Below, one piece after another: positions 43,847 through 53,619 of a DNA stretch of 64,000 nucleotides (positions are counted from its first letter, which is position 1; each line of letters opens with the position of its first letter). Source of the DNA: Aequorivita aquimaris (GTDB taxonomy: Bacteria > Bacteroidota > Bacteroidia > Flavobacteriales > Flavobacteriaceae); the NCBI RefSeq assembly GCF_001573155.1, contig NZ_JRWG01000011.1:1-64000 (forward strand), in the 5' to 3' direction. Below the pieces are notes generated by a model that was not told the origin of the DNA, made no database searches, and was given only the letters and a program-made list of their open reading frames with translations. A program made the position numbers and the translations under genes.

Positions 43847-44001
43847 AGACGTAAGTTACCGTAACTAAAAACTAAACGAATGCAAGTATAATTTATTTTT
43901 GCAAAGGAAAGAAACATCCATGATTAATTTTTATAACGCTTGGGTTTGATAGCTGCAAGTTCTATTTAAACTTTAAAAGTAATGTAGGCAATAATATGAT
44001 T

Positions 44002-44046
44002 GATGATTAATGCATAATTGTTTTTGGCAACTCTGCATTAATCATC
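44002..44046. repeat. 13-bp perfect inverted repeat downstream of lon
   Basis: GATGATTAATGCA (44002-44014) and TGCATTAATCATC (44034-44046) pair perfectly around a 19-nt loop, 14 bp beyond the lon stop. The T run lies on the plus-strand side, so it is not a standard terminator for lon. Confidence 0.7.
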
Positions 44047-44059
44047 TTTTTGTTAAAAA

Positions 44060-46510
44060 TTATAGCTTTTTGGCGTTTTTTACCTTTTCCTTGGTTAGGG
44101 CTAACTCTAAGACATCACTCATATCTTTTACATAATGAAAAGTGAGTCCCTTTAAATATTCAGGTTTTATTTCGTTTATATCGCGTTTATTGTCTTCACA
44201 TAGTAGAATTTCTTTAATTCGGGCGCGTTTTGCAGCTAGAATTTTTTCCTTAATACCGCCTACGGGCAATACCTTTCCTCGCAAAGTAATTTCACCAGTC
44301 ATTGCGATGGATTTCTTTACTTTTCTTTGTGTGAAAAGTGATACTAATGAAGTAAGCATCGTTATACCGGCACTTGGGCCATCTTTGGGCGTTGCACCTT
44401 CTGGCACGTGAATGTGAACGTTATAATTATCGAATATATCTGGATTGATACCAAGCTTTTCAGCATTGGATTTTATGTATTCCAAGGCAATTGTGGCAGA
44501 TTCTTTCATAACCTTACCCAAATTTCCGGTCATATTTAACGTACCTTTTCCTTTGGAAAGGGTAGATTCAATAAACAATATATCTCCGCCAACTTTAGTC
44601 CAAGCTAGACCTGTAACCACGCCTGCTACATCATTATTTTCATATTTGTCGCGTTCCAGTTTGGGAGCGCCCAAGACTTCAATAATAATATCATTGGTCA
44701 CTTTTATTTCATACTCCTCTTCCATTGCAATCTTCATTGCTGCATAGCGAACCATTTTAGCAATTTGCTTCTCCAATCCACGCACACCACTTTCGCGTGT
44801 GTAGCCCTCTACAATTTTCTCAAGTTGGGGCTTGGCTATTTTCAAAGCCTCACTTTCCATTCCGTGCTCTTTTAATTGTTTGGGAAGCAAATGTCGCTTT
44901 GCTATTTCAACCTTTTCCTCTACGGTATATCCTGTTACGTTTATTATTTCCATTCTATCCCGCAAAGCAGGTTGAATGGTACTCAAACTGTTTGAAGTAG
45001 CTATGAACATAACCTTTGAAAGGTCATAGCCCAATTCTAAAAAGTTATCGTAAAAGGCATTATTCTGCTCTGGGTCCAAAACTTCGAGCATTGCTGAAGA
45101 AGGGTCGCCCTGATTGCTTGCGGAAATTTTATCAATTTCATCCAAAACGAAAACAGGATTACTTGTACCAGCCTTTTTAATACTCTGTACTATGCGCCCC
45201 GGCATGGCCCCAATGTAGGTTTTACGATGGCCCCTTATTTCAGCTTCATCGCGAAGTCCGCCCAAGCTCATCCTCACATATTTTCTGCCTAATGCCTCTG
45301 CAATAGATTTTCCCAAAGAAGTTTTACCAACACCTGGAGGTCCGTAGAGACAAAGAATGGGCGATTTCATATCGTTTCTTAGTTTCAAAACGGCCAAATA
45401 TTCTATGATGCGCTTTTTAACATCATCAAGGCCGTAATGGTCACGATCCAAAATTTTTCGGGCGCGCTTTAAGTCGAATTTATCTTTGCTATATTTATTC
45501 CAAGGAAGATCTAAAAGCAGGTCCAAATAATTTCGCTGGATACTGAATTCAGCAACCTGTGGATTCATGCGCTGCATTTTTGAGAGTTCTTTATTAAAAT
45601 GCTTTTCAACGTCTTTGTTCCACTTCTTTTTTGTGGCACGTTCACGCATTTCCTCTATTTCTTCTTCCATTGATGATCCACCCAATTCTTCCTGAATGGT
45701 CTTCATTTGCTGTTGAAGAAAATACTCACGCTGCTGCTGGTTTATGTCACTCTGAACCTTCGACTGGATATCATTACGAAGTGAGAGCTTCTGAATTTCC
45801 ATATTCATATATCGGAGCGTTTCCAGTGCACGATCCTTAAGGTTGTTAATCTCCAAAAGTGCCTGCTTCTCCTCTACTTCAATATTTAAATTTGAAGAAA
45901 CAAAATTTATCAAAAAGCTAGAGCTTTCAATATTTTTAATAGCAAAGGCAGCCTCAGAAGGAATATTCGGGCTTTCTTTAATAATCTTCAGTGCCATTTC
46001 CTTTATAGAGTCTATTATAGCTCTAAACTCTTCACTTTCCTTTTCTGGGCGTGCTTCAGCAACTTCTCTGATAGTAGCAGTCATATAGGGGTTGGTAGTA
46101 ATTACCTCTGCCACCTCAAAACGTTTTTTTCCTTGAATAATTACTGTGGTATTGCCATCGGGCATTTTGAGAACACGAAGTATTTGGGCTACGGTACCGA
46201 TTGTATTTATATCACCAATACCGGGTTCTTCCTCGTTTTCATCTATTTGTGAAACAACGCCTATTACTTTGTTACCTTTATTGGTTTCATTAATAAGCTT
46301 AATAGACTTGTCCCGTCCTGCAGTAATTGGAATAACCACCCCGGGGAAAAGTACTGTATTTCTTAAAGGTAGGATAGGTAGTATTTCAGGGAGTTCTTCT
46401 TTATGCATAGCATCTTCATCCTCAGCGGACATAAGTGGGATGAACTCTGCATCTTCCTTTAAATCTTGAAATGACAACTTGTCTAACGATGTAAGTTTTG
46501 AATTCGCCAT
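44060..46510 (-). CDS. lon: ATP-dependent protease Lon
   Basis: This 816-residue AAA+ serine protease degrades misfolded and regulatory proteins in the cytosol. The N-terminal substrate domain ([18 protein letters not shown]) is followed by a coiled coil, the ATPase module (Walker [27 protein letters not shown]) and the protease domain with the catalytic Ser in [10 protein letters not shown] and the catalytic Lys in [12 protein letters not shown]. Length and order are normal. The promoter carries a perfect -7 box inside an inverted repeat, which could allow stress control. Confidence 0.97.
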   Translation of the reverse strand: MANSKLTSLDKLSFQDLKEDAEFIPLMSAEDEDAMHKEELPEILPILPLRNTVLFPGVVIPITAGRDKSIKLINETNKGNKVIGVVSQIDENEEEPGIGDINTIGTVAQILRVLKMPDGNTTVIIQGKKRFEVAEVITTNPYMTATIREVAEARPEKESEEFRAIIDSIKEMALKIIKESPNIPSEAAFAIKNIESSSFLINFVSSNLNIEVEEKQALLEINNLKDRALETLRYMNMEIQKLSLRNDIQSKVQSDINQQQREYFLQQQMKTIQEELGGSSMEEEIEEMRERATKKKWNKDVEKHFNKELSKMQRMNPQVAEFSIQRNYLDLLLDLPWNKYSKDKFDLKRARKILDRDHYGLDDVKKRIIEYLAVLKLRNDMKSPILCLYGPPGVGKTSLGKSIAEALGRKYVRMSLGGLRDEAEIRGHRKTYIGAMPGRIVQSIKKAGTSNPVFVLDEIDKISASNQGDPSSAMLEVLDPEQNNAFYDNFLELGYDLSKVMFIATSNSLSTIQPALRDRMEIINVTGYTVEEKVEIAKRHLLPKQLKEHGMESEALKIAKPQLEKIVEGYTRESGVRGLEKQIAKMVRYAAMKIAMEEEYEIKVTNDIIIEVLGAPKLERDKYENNDVAGVVTGLAWTKVGGDILFIESTLSKGKGTLNMTGNLGKVMKESATIALEYIKSNAEKLGINPDIFDNYNVHIHVPEGATPKDGPSAGITMLTSLVSLFTQRKVKKSIAMTGEITLRGKVLPVGGIKEKILAAKRARIKEILLCEDNKRDINEIKPEYLKGLTFHYVKDMSDVLELALTKEKVKNAKKL

Positions 46511-46523
46511 ATATGTTTTTAAG

Positions 46524-46555
46524 ACATTGTGTCACAAATGTAGTAAGCACAATGT
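46524..46555 (-). promoter_or_regulatory. lon promoter with flanking inverted repeat
   Basis: TACATTTG on the minus strand (46542-46535) fits TAnnTTTG, 24 nt before the lon start. ACATTGTG (46524-46531) and CACAATGT (46548-46555) form a perfect 8-bp inverted repeat around it, suggestive of an operator. Confidence 0.45.
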
Positions 46556-46726
46556 GTAAAATTTATAATTTATGTTTTTCTTAATAAAAAAGTATTGATT
46601 CTCAATAGCTTTATGTGTTCTTACCCTTTATAAGTCAAGAGTTGTGCCAGTTATATTTTATTCGCGCCTTACTGTTATAGTGAAACATTTTGGACCTGGA
46701 TATTATCTGTTCTTCTTTTTAAAAAG

Positions 46727-46763
46727 AAAAAACCGTCTCTGGAATTTCCAGAAACGGTTTTTC
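46727..46763 (-). terminator. Terminator after the repeat lipoprotein gene
   Basis: On the minus strand AAAAACCGTTTCTGGAA pairs with TTCCAGAGACGGTTTTT (one mismatch), and T-rich sequence continues. It lies about 20 nt beyond the stop at 46784. Confidence 0.8.
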
Positions 46764-46783
46764 AAAATTTGTTTATTTTTTAT

Positions 46784-48181
46784 TTACGGGAGCACTGCCA
46801 AGAATTCTCCTGCAGTTATTTGATATACCGTTGGGTCTTGCCCGGTGGCATCTACAGCAGTAAAGTTGAAAATTCCTTCAATGATACCATTTGGAATATC
46901 GTAATTTGTAATTACAATAGTTCCCGGGTTTGAAACATACGTTATCGAGGTTCCCACAACTGGGGTATAAGTTGCTACAATTTCATCTCCTTCTATTACT
47001 TCAGTGCTCATTTCAAATGAACCTTCAGTAATGGTTGCAGGAAAAGTAAGTTTCATTCTTTGGTCACCTACCAAGGTAGTAATGGTTATGGTAGGGTATT
47101 GATTGAAAACATCGGTAGTTATTGTAATATCTTCAGAATTGTAAGCTGCACCATCCACATTGGCCCTAAACACATTATTGGCTCCGGGCACCCCTTCAAA
47201 GTAAGCTGTAAAACTACCTTCGGTAACCTCAACAACATCTGGAAGCTGGTTTAATGGATCGGTTGCCGTAAAGGCAAAGGTTGCTTTTAATACCCCTAAC
47301 TCTAGATCAAATTCAGAAATTGTAATTGTCCCTGGATTTGATGTCAGGTTTTCGGCGCCATTGCCTGCGTTGTAAACTCCTATTAATTTTGTTCCGTCAG
47401 AAATTTGTACCATCTCAAATGTACCCACGCCTAAGGAACGGGGAACGTCAATTCGTATTTGCTCTCCGGTATTGGACTTAGCTTCAATCTTTATCATGTG
47501 TACATCGCCAACCATTGGTTCCGTAACCGAAATAGTATCAGCTACAAAATCAACTCCATTTGTTTTAGCGAAAAATTCATTTTCAGGATTTCCACCAGTT
47601 CCTCCACCACCTCCGGTATCATCGATAATGTAAGGAATGGCATTAAAAGCTCCATTTGTTATTGCAATTTCCTCTAACACGGGATCTCCATTGCCATCAA
47701 GGATCGGATTGCCGTCACCATCAACTTTAATTCGTACTCCTACAAAACTAAATGTTCCTGTAACGGTTTCAGCGCTAGCATCCAAAGCGGTAATGTTCAT
47801 TAACCCATATCCTCCCAAAGCATCTGCCGAGATATAAGGAAGTGGATTATTTGAACCGTCAAAATATGAGCCAGAATTTTGAATGGCCCCACCAAGAGAT
47901 AGGTTGAAAGAACCTACCGCAGCATCCACAATTGCAAGAGTTATATTTTCGCCACCTGGTTTTGAACCTGTAATCACCAATTGGTTATCGGTAGTAAGTG
48001 TAGCAGAAACAGAATTTGCAATAAACTCTTGGCCTTCTATTTGTGCTTTAAACTGTCCCTCATCTGCATCGTTCTGTTGTTCTTGGACAAATTCACCTGT
48101 AAGGGGCTCGTTTTCACAGGAAAAGAATTGAAATGCAAGAAATACTAAAAGCATTCCTTTTAAAAAATACATTTTCTTCAT
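46784..48181 (-). CDS. Lipoprotein with three DUF6252-like repeats
   Basis: The 465-residue lipoprotein starts MKKMYFLKGMLLVFLAFQFF and has SC at the cleavage site. Three repeats of about 120-140 residues begin with FKAQIEGQEFIAN, FFAKTNGVDFVAD and FRANVDGAAYNSE. Each ends in a similar motif (LTSNPGTITISEFDLELGVLKATFAF; YVSNPGTIVITNYDIPNGIIEG; both followed by ..TATDPLNQLP- or TAVDATGQDP-like segments). A glycine-rich linker (DDTGGGGGTGG) separates repeats 1 and 2. The pattern fits the DUF6252 family; function unknown. I chose ATG 48181 over an upstream in-frame start at 48211. Confidence 0.8.
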   Translation of the reverse strand: MKKMYFLKGMLLVFLAFQFFSCENEPLTGEFVQEQQNDADEGQFKAQIEGQEFIANSVSATLTTDNQLVITGSKPGGENITLAIVDAAVGSFNLSLGGAIQNSGSYFDGSNNPLPYISADALGGYGLMNITALDASAETVTGTFSFVGVRIKVDGDGNPILDGNGDPVLEEIAITNGAFNAIPYIIDDTGGGGGTGGNPENEFFAKTNGVDFVADTISVTEPMVGDVHMIKIEAKSNTGEQIRIDVPRSLGVGTFEMVQISDGTKLIGVYNAGNGAENLTSNPGTITISEFDLELGVLKATFAFTATDPLNQLPDVVEVTEGSFTAYFEGVPGANNVFRANVDGAAYNSEDITITTDVFNQYPTITITTLVGDQRMKLTFPATITEGSFEMSTEVIEGDEIVATYTPVVGTSITYVSNPGTIVITNYDIPNGIIEGIFNFTAVDATGQDPTVYQITAGEFLAVLP

Positions 48182-48228
48182 AAATAAGTAGTTTGTAGGT
48201 AATAAACGCAAACTTAAACAAAAATTGT

Positions 48229-49548
48229 TTAACGGTTTTTATTTCGTGGTACTCTTGCCAATAAAAATACCCCTGTCATAAAAAATATGACTAGAAATAA
48301 TATTGAGTTACGCATACTTCCTGTTATTTGATCTATAAATCCATAAATAAGCATTCCTATAACAATCCCTATTTTCTCGGCAACATCATAAAAACTGAAA
48401 TAGGAAGTGGTGTCCTTTGTCTCTGGTAAAAATTTTGAATATGTAGAGCGTGAAAGTGATTGTATCCCGCCCATAACCAAGCCTACCACTCCTGCAGTAA
48501 TATAAAACTGAATAGGATCTATAATAAAAAATGCAACCACGCAAATGCCCACCCAAATAATATTGATTACAACAAGCACGGGAATATTGCCAAATTTCTC
48601 TGATGCTCGGGAAGTTATAATTGCGCCCCCCACGGCCACCAATTGAATAATAAGAATACTCACTATTAAGCCCATGGTCTTTGCGTTGTCACCACCCCAA
48701 GCAATTTCCTGTTCACCAAAATAGGTAGCCACAAGCATCACGGTCTGTACAGCCATGCTGTATATGAAGAACGCCGCCAAATACCTCTTTAATTGAATGT
48801 TTTCCGATAATGAATTATAAACACTTTTCAGTTCCCTAAAACCATTCAAAAGTATTTTTGTACTCACTTTTTTTCCACTTTTGTTTCCCTTCGGAAGAAA
48901 ATAAAAAGAGTACTGGCTAAAAAGTATCCACCAAATTCCTACGGTAACGAACGACCACCGCATTGCTTTCATACTTGCCTCTCCCCCTTCTCCAAATCCG
49001 AAAAGTTCAGGTTTCATTACCATGGCTAAGTTAAACAGCAATAATACAACACTTCCTATATACCCAAGGGAATATCCCCGTGCACTCACCCTGTCTTGCT
49101 GTTCATTAAAAGCAACATCCGGCAGATAGGAATTGTAAAAAACGAGGCTTCCCCAAAAACCTATGAGCCCACCAAAATAAAATAGCAGACTAATATGAAT
49201 AGTTTCAATACTGAAAAAATAAAGCCCCATACACGAAAGTGCGCCCAGATAGCAGAAAAATTTCATGAAGTTTTTCTTGTTTCCCACATAATCTGCAATA
49301 CCCGATAGTAAGGGGGAAATAATAGCAACCAATAGAAAAGCTGCTGCTGTAGTATAGCTAATTAATGGAGTACTTCTAATTGTACCACCAAAAATAGAAA
49401 CTGACGTTACCCCCGCGGTCTTAAATAATGCCTGATAAAAAATAGGAAATATAGCCGATGCAATCACAAGGCTATAAACTGAATTTGCCCAATCATAAAA
49501 AGCCCACGCATTTAGTAGCTTCTTACTTCCTTTGGCTAAATTGGGCAT
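48229..49548 (-). CDS. MFS transporter, UMF1/Atg22-like
   Basis: The 439-residue protein has about twelve membrane helices and the start KGSKKLLNAWAFYDWANSVYSLVIASAIFP, typical of the UMF1 (vacuole effluxer Atg22-like) branch of the MFS. GVVGLVMGGIQSLSRSTYSKFLPE is the conserved cytosolic loop before the last spans. In yeast Atg22 exports amino acids from the vacuole; bacterial substrates are not established. It lies 47 bp upstream of the repeat lipoprotein, same strand, perhaps co-transcribed. Confidence 0.88.
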   Translation of the reverse strand: MPNLAKGSKKLLNAWAFYDWANSVYSLVIASAIFPIFYQALFKTAGVTSVSIFGGTIRSTPLISYTTAAAFLLVAIISPLLSGIADYVGNKKNFMKFFCYLGALSCMGLYFFSIETIHISLLFYFGGLIGFWGSLVFYNSYLPDVAFNEQQDRVSARGYSLGYIGSVVLLLFNLAMVMKPELFGFGEGGEASMKAMRWSFVTVGIWWILFSQYSFYFLPKGNKSGKKVSTKILLNGFRELKSVYNSLSENIQLKRYLAAFFIYSMAVQTVMLVATYFGEQEIAWGGDNAKTMGLIVSILIIQLVAVGGAIITSRASEKFGNIPVLVVINIIWVGICVVAFFIIDPIQFYITAGVVGLVMGGIQSLSRSTYSKFLPETKDTTSYFSFYDVAEKIGIVIGMLIYGFIDQITGSMRNSILFLVIFFMTGVFLLARVPRNKNR

Positions 49549-49582
49549 ATTCTTTTAAATTTTTGACGGCACTAATCTAATA

Positions 49583-49609
49583 AAAAATCCCGCGTGATGC
49601 GGGATTTTA
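49583..49609 (-). terminator. Terminator after the M48 peptidase gene
   Basis: AAAATCCCGC and GCGGGATTTT pair perfectly around GTGAT; it begins 20 nt beyond the stop codon on the minus strand. Confidence 0.85.
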
Positions 49610-49628
49610 AAAATTTATGTAATTCTGT

Positions 49629-50447
49629 TTATCTTTTAAAAGTTGTAACACCAAATTTTCTAGCTTCAGCTTTTGCTTCGGGCACCCAAGCCTGTATGTT
49701 TTGAATTCTTGTACTACTTGAGGGGTGTGTGCTCAAAAATTCTGGTGGCGCACCTTGTTCCTGGGCTTGCATACGCTGCCATAATTCTGCGGCAACACTC
49801 GGTTCGTAACCCGCAATGGCCATCAAAATTAAACCTATATGATCTGCTTCAGTTTCGTGACTTCTACTAAAAGGAAGCATTACGCCCACACTTGTGCCCA
49901 GTCCGTAAGCTGTGTTGAAAATTTGCGCATTTTCTGGATTATTAGCCAATGCAATATTTCCTGCTACAGCCCCTAATTGTTGCAATTGACCCGCACTCAT
50001 ACGCTGCTGTCCGTGATTGGCAAGCGCATGTGCTACTTCGTGCCCCATCACTGCAGCTAAGCCTGCTTCATTTTTTGTGATTGGCAAAATGCCTGTATAC
50101 ACTACTATTTTACCGCCAGGCATACACCAAGCATTTACGTCTTTGCTATCCACAAGATTATATTCCCATCTATAATCTGCCAAATATCCAGCATAACCAT
50201 TTGCGGTCAAATATCTTTCTGCAGCAGCTGCAATTTTTTGTCCTACACTTTTTACCATTCGTGAGTCCGCAGTATTATTAACAACTTTATGCTCAGATAA
50301 GAATTCTTGATATTGCTGAAATGCCATTGGCAATATCTGCGAATTTGGAACCAATGCCAAAGTTTGTTTTCCCGTAAAAGGGTTGGTACTACACGCAACG
50401 ACCAGTGCACCTATAAATAAAATGGAAAGTGATTTTGAAAATTTCAT
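49629..50447 (-). CDS. M48-family metallopeptidase lipoprotein
   Basis: The 272-residue protein has a lipoprotein signal (SILFIGALVVAC, Cys19) and an M48 peptidase domain. The zinc motif is MGHEVAHALANHG, the third ligand lies in HETEADHIGL, and AWCMPGGKIVVYTGI precedes the active site. This is the LoiP/YcaL-like type, which works in envelope protein quality control. A HPSSSTRIQNI motif ends the catalytic domain. It is flanked by terminators and is probably a single unit. Confidence 0.93.
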   Translation of the reverse strand: MKFSKSLSILFIGALVVACSTNPFTGKQTLALVPNSQILPMAFQQYQEFLSEHKVVNNTADSRMVKSVGQKIAAAAERYLTANGYAGYLADYRWEYNLVDSKDVNAWCMPGGKIVVYTGILPITKNEAGLAAVMGHEVAHALANHGQQRMSAGQLQQLGAVAGNIALANNPENAQIFNTAYGLGTSVGVMLPFSRSHETEADHIGLILMAIAGYEPSVAAELWQRMQAQEQGAPPEFLSTHPSSSTRIQNIQAWVPEAKAEARKFGVTTFKR

Positions 50448-50663
50448 AAATGATGGTTTTGTTTAAATATTAAAAATAGATATATAAATTATATTACACT
50501 CCTAAAATTATTGTAAAATTAATTTTCCAATAATTGTTCCACAATTTTTAAACTTTAATGTTTTTTTAATAGTGAAGTGTTCCGTAAGCCTTTAAATTTA
50601 TAGACTTTAAAAACTTGGAACGACTTTTGAATAAATAAAGCCGTAATTTAAAATTTACTCAAT

Positions 50664-51194
50664 ATGAAAAACATACTTCTTTTTTTAGCCCTTTCATCAA
50701 CAGTTTTATTTTCTTCCTGCGAAGGTGACCCAGGACCTCCGGGACAAGATGGAGGTTTAGTGTATGCCAATGTTTTTGAGGTAAGTCCCGCTTTCAGTTA
50801 TAGTGACTATCCCGATAATATATATTTTACTTCGGTTTATAATTATCCTTTTGAGGTGTATGAGAGCGACGTAGTTTTGGTTTATCGTTTATCAGGTCAA
50901 GACAATACCGTATCACCTCCAGCCGATATTTGGACACAACTTCCACAAAGCATCTATTATCAGGATGGTACTGGAGATATTTTTCAATATAATTACAATA
51001 GCACCTTTATTAGTGTTCAATTCACGATTGAAGGAAATTTCGACTTGACAAATATTGATCCCAATGATGTGAATGGTCAAACATTCCGTGTAGCTGTAGT
51101 CCCTGCCGAATTTGCAAAAACAAATCCTTCTATGAGAGATATTCTGGAAGTGATGCAAGCCGATGGTTCACAAATTGAAAAAATAGAACTTTAA
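50664..51194 (+). CDS. Lipoprotein with a short collagen-like stretch
   Basis: The 176-residue protein has a signal peptide ending FSSC (Cys19), followed directly by EGDPGPPGQDGG, a few Gly-X-Y units, and then a beta-rich domain with many aromatic and acidic residues (FEVSPAFSYSDYPDNIYFTSVYN as outline). No enzyme motif is seen. It starts the three-gene group with both msrB genes (2 nt before the first), so it may share a role in envelope oxidative stress, which is inference. Confidence 0.75.
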   Translation: MKNILLFLALSSTVLFSSCEGDPGPPGQDGGLVYANVFEVSPAFSYSDYPDNIYFTSVYNYPFEVYESDVVLVYRLSGQDNTVSPPADIWTQLPQSIYYQDGTGDIFQYNYNSTFISVQFTIEGNFDLTNIDPNDVNGQTFRVAVVPAEFAKTNPSMRDILEVMQADGSQIEKIEL

Positions 51195-51195
51195 T

Positions 51196-51693
51196 ATGAA
51201 AATATTAAGCACATTCCTTGTATTAAGCATGATGCTTTTCAGCTGTAATTCACCAGCACAGAAAAGTAAGGAATCCAAGAAAGAGACTTTTGAAATTACG
51301 AAAACGGATGCCGAATGGAAAGACCAGCTATCACCTGAAGCATATCAGGTGTTACGCCACGAAGGTACCGAACGTGCATTTTCAAGTGACTTAAACGATA
51401 ATCATAAAAAGGGTACATACGTTTGTGCTGGCTGCGGAACGCCCGTTTTTAAAAGTAAACACAAATTTGACAGCGGCACAGGTTGGCCAAGTTTTGACCG
51501 TGCCATTGAAGGAAATGTTGCGTACTCAACAGACAATAAGCTTGGATATACCCGAACAGAAGAGCATTGTGCAACCTGCGGGGGCCATTTAGGACATGTC
51601 TTTAATGACGGACCTGATGAAACTACTGGTAAAAGACACTGTATTAATGGGGTCGCTTTAAAATTCATACCCGAAAATGGAGAATCCAAATAA
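51196..51693 (+). CDS. msrB: Methionine-R-sulfoxide reductase, lipoprotein form
   Basis: The 165-residue MsrB has a lipoprotein signal (FLVLSMMLFSC, Cys17), which places it in the envelope. The reductase domain has zinc CxxC pairs (CAGC and CATC), GTGWPSFDRAI and the catalytic Cys in RHCINGVALKF. The residue before GWPSF is Thr where the cytosolic partner has Cys, so the resolving Cys may differ. It repairs methionine-R-sulfoxide in exported proteins. The next msrB starts inside its last codons (17-nt overlap). Confidence 0.93.
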   Translation: MKILSTFLVLSMMLFSCNSPAQKSKESKKETFEITKTDAEWKDQLSPEAYQVLRHEGTERAFSSDLNDNHKKGTYVCAGCGTPVFKSKHKFDSGTGWPSFDRAIEGNVAYSTDNKLGYTRTEEHCATCGGHLGHVFNDGPDETTGKRHCINGVALKFIPENGESK

Positions 51694-52081
51694 ATATCCC
51701 ATCACAAAATCTGAAGCCGAATGGCGCGAGGAACTGGGCGAAAAACGCTACCACATTCTTCGTGAGAAGGGCACCGAGTTCCCCCGCACGGGGGAGTATA
51801 ACCTGCATTTTGAAAATGGTACCTACGTTTGTGGCGCATGCCAAACTCCACTTTTTGAAAGTGACCAAAAGTTTGAAAGTAGTTGCGGGTGGCCCTCTTT
51901 TGATGATTCAATAGAAGGTGCTGTAGAATATGTGAACGATACATCGCACGGCATGATCCGTACAGAAATACTCTGTTCCAACTGCGGCAGCCATTTAGGG
52001 CACATATTTAATGATGGTCCCACCGAAACGGGACAACGCTATTGTGTGAATTCACTTTCGCTGGATTTTAAGAAGAAATAG
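51677..52081 (+). CDS. msrB: Methionine-R-sulfoxide reductase, cytosolic form
   Basis: This 134-residue MsrB lacks a signal peptide. Zinc-binding pairs are CGAC and CSNC, the catalytic Cys lies in RYCVNSLSLDF, and a likely resolving Cys lies in SSCGWPSFDDSI. It reduces methionine-R-sulfoxide with thioredoxin. The 17-nt overlap with the upstream lipoprotein msrB suggests coupled translation and a two-compartment repair pair. A terminator follows 23 nt after the stop. Confidence 0.95.
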   Translation: MENPNKYPITKSEAEWREELGEKRYHILREKGTEFPRTGEYNLHFENGTYVCGACQTPLFESDQKFESSCGWPSFDDSIEGAVEYVNDTSHGMIRTEILCSNCGSHLGHIFNDGPTETGQRYCVNSLSLDFKKK

Positions 52082-52103
52082 CATTATAAATAACAGATTT
52101 AAA

Positions 52104-52149
52104 GTGCCAAATTCCAAAATTGAAAACCCTGGAATTTGGTGCTTTTTTT
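52104..52149 (+). terminator. Terminator of the msrB operon
   Basis: GTGCCAAATTCCA and TGGAATTTGGTGC pair almost perfectly (two mismatched positions near the end), followed by seven Ts. Confidence 0.75.
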
Positions 52150-52240
52150 ATTATTTGGAATTTGACTTTTCGCTTTTGGGTTTTTTCCTTTTGAATTTCG
52201 TAATTTCGTACCTCCAAAAATTCAGACTTAAACATATATA

Positions 52241-53617
52241 ATGAGTAAATACGACGTAATAGTTTTAGGAAGCGGTCCCGGTGGATATGTTACCGCCATA
52301 AGGGCTTCGCAATTAGGTTTAAAGACCGCAATTGTTGAAAAAGAAAGCCTTGGAGGCGTTTGTTTAAATTGGGGGTGTATTCCCACCAAAGCACTTTTAA
52401 AAAGTGCCCAAGTTTTTGATTATCTAAAACACGCAGACAGTTACGGACTTACCGTAAAGGAGTTTGATAAAGATTTCAGTAAAGTAATTGAAAGAAGTCG
52501 TGGTGTTGCCGAAGGTATGAGCAAGGGCGTTCAGTTTTTGATGAAGAAGAACAAAATTGAAGTCATTAATGGTTTTGGAAAATTAAAACCCGGAAAAAAG
52601 GTAGATGTTGACGGAAAGGAATATTCCGCAGACCATATAATCATTGCAACTGGCGCGCGTTCCCGCGAATTGCCAAACCTAAAGCAGGACGGTAAAAAAG
52701 TAATTGGCTATCGTGAAGCTATGACACTGAAAAAGCAACCCAAAAGTATGATTGTTGTCGGCAGTGGTGCCATTGGCGTTGAGTTCGCACATTTTTACAA
52801 TTCCATGGGGACCGAAGTAACAATTGTTGAGTTTTTGCCAAATCTAGTTCCTTTGGAAGATGAAGACGTTTCAAAACAATTTGAGCGCTCCTTCAAAAAA
52901 GCAGGAATTAAAGTGATGACCAATTCTTCCGTAGAAAAATTGGATACCTCTGGAAAAATGGTAAAAGCTACTGTAAAGACTTCAAAAGGCGAGGAAACGT
53001 TAGAGGCGGAAATTGTTCTTTCTGCAGTTGGAATTGCTTCAAACCTTGAAAATATAGGTCTTGAGGACGTTGGCATCGTTACTGACAAAGGAAAAATTAT
53101 GGTGAATGATTGGTACCAAACCAATATTCCAGGCTATTATGCCATTGGCGATGTGGTGCCCGGACCTGCCCTAGCCCACGTTGCTTCCGCAGAAGGAATA
53201 ACCTGTGTTGAAAAAATTGCTGGCCTTCACGTAGAACCTATAGATTACGGAAACATCCCAGGCTGTACTTACGCTTCTCCCGAAATTGCAAGTGTTGGTA
53301 TGACCGAAAAGCAAGCTAAGGAAGCCGGATACGAAATTAAAGTTGGGAAATTTCCCTTTAGCGCAAGCGGAAAAGCAAGTGCTTCCGGCGAAAAGGATGG
53401 TTTCGTAAAAGTGATTTTTGATGCCAAATATGGCGAATGGCTGGGCTGCCATATGATTGGCGCCGGTGTTACCGATATGATTGCAGAAGCCGTTTTGGGA
53501 AGAAAATTGGAAACAACCGGACATGAAGTGTTAAAAGCAATCCACCCCCACCCAACGATGAGCGAAGCGGTTATGGAGGCTGTTGCGGATGCTTATGGGG
53601 AAGTGATTCATTTATAG
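52241..53617 (+). CDS. lpd: Dihydrolipoyl dehydrogenase
   Basis: The 458-residue FAD enzyme reoxidises dihydrolipoamide in 2-oxoacid dehydrogenase or glycine cleavage complexes. FAD site VLGSGPGGYVTAIRA, the redox disulphide in GGVCLNWGCIPTKALL, the NAD site VVGSGAIGVEFAHFY, the second FAD motif YAIGDVVPGPALAHVAS and the C-terminal catalytic His in KAIHPHPTMSEAVMEA are all present. Length is normal. The gene stands alone with a terminator after a short tandem repeat. Confidence 0.96.
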   Translation: MSKYDVIVLGSGPGGYVTAIRASQLGLKTAIVEKESLGGVCLNWGCIPTKALLKSAQVFDYLKHADSYGLTVKEFDKDFSKVIERSRGVAEGMSKGVQFLMKKNKIEVINGFGKLKPGKKVDVDGKEYSADHIIIATGARSRELPNLKQDGKKVIGYREAMTLKKQPKSMIVVGSGAIGVEFAHFYNSMGTEVTIVEFLPNLVPLEDEDVSKQFERSFKKAGIKVMTNSSVEKLDTSGKMVKATVKTSKGEETLEAEIVLSAVGIASNLENIGLEDVGIVTDKGKIMVNDWYQTNIPGYYAIGDVVPGPALAHVASAEGITCVEKIAGLHVEPIDYGNIPGCTYASPEIASVGMTEKQAKEAGYEIKVGKFPFSASGKASASGEKDGFVKVIFDAKYGEWLGCHMIGAGVTDMIAEAVLGRKLETTGHEVLKAIHPHPTMSEAVMEAVADAYGEVIHL

Positions 53618-53619
53618 AT

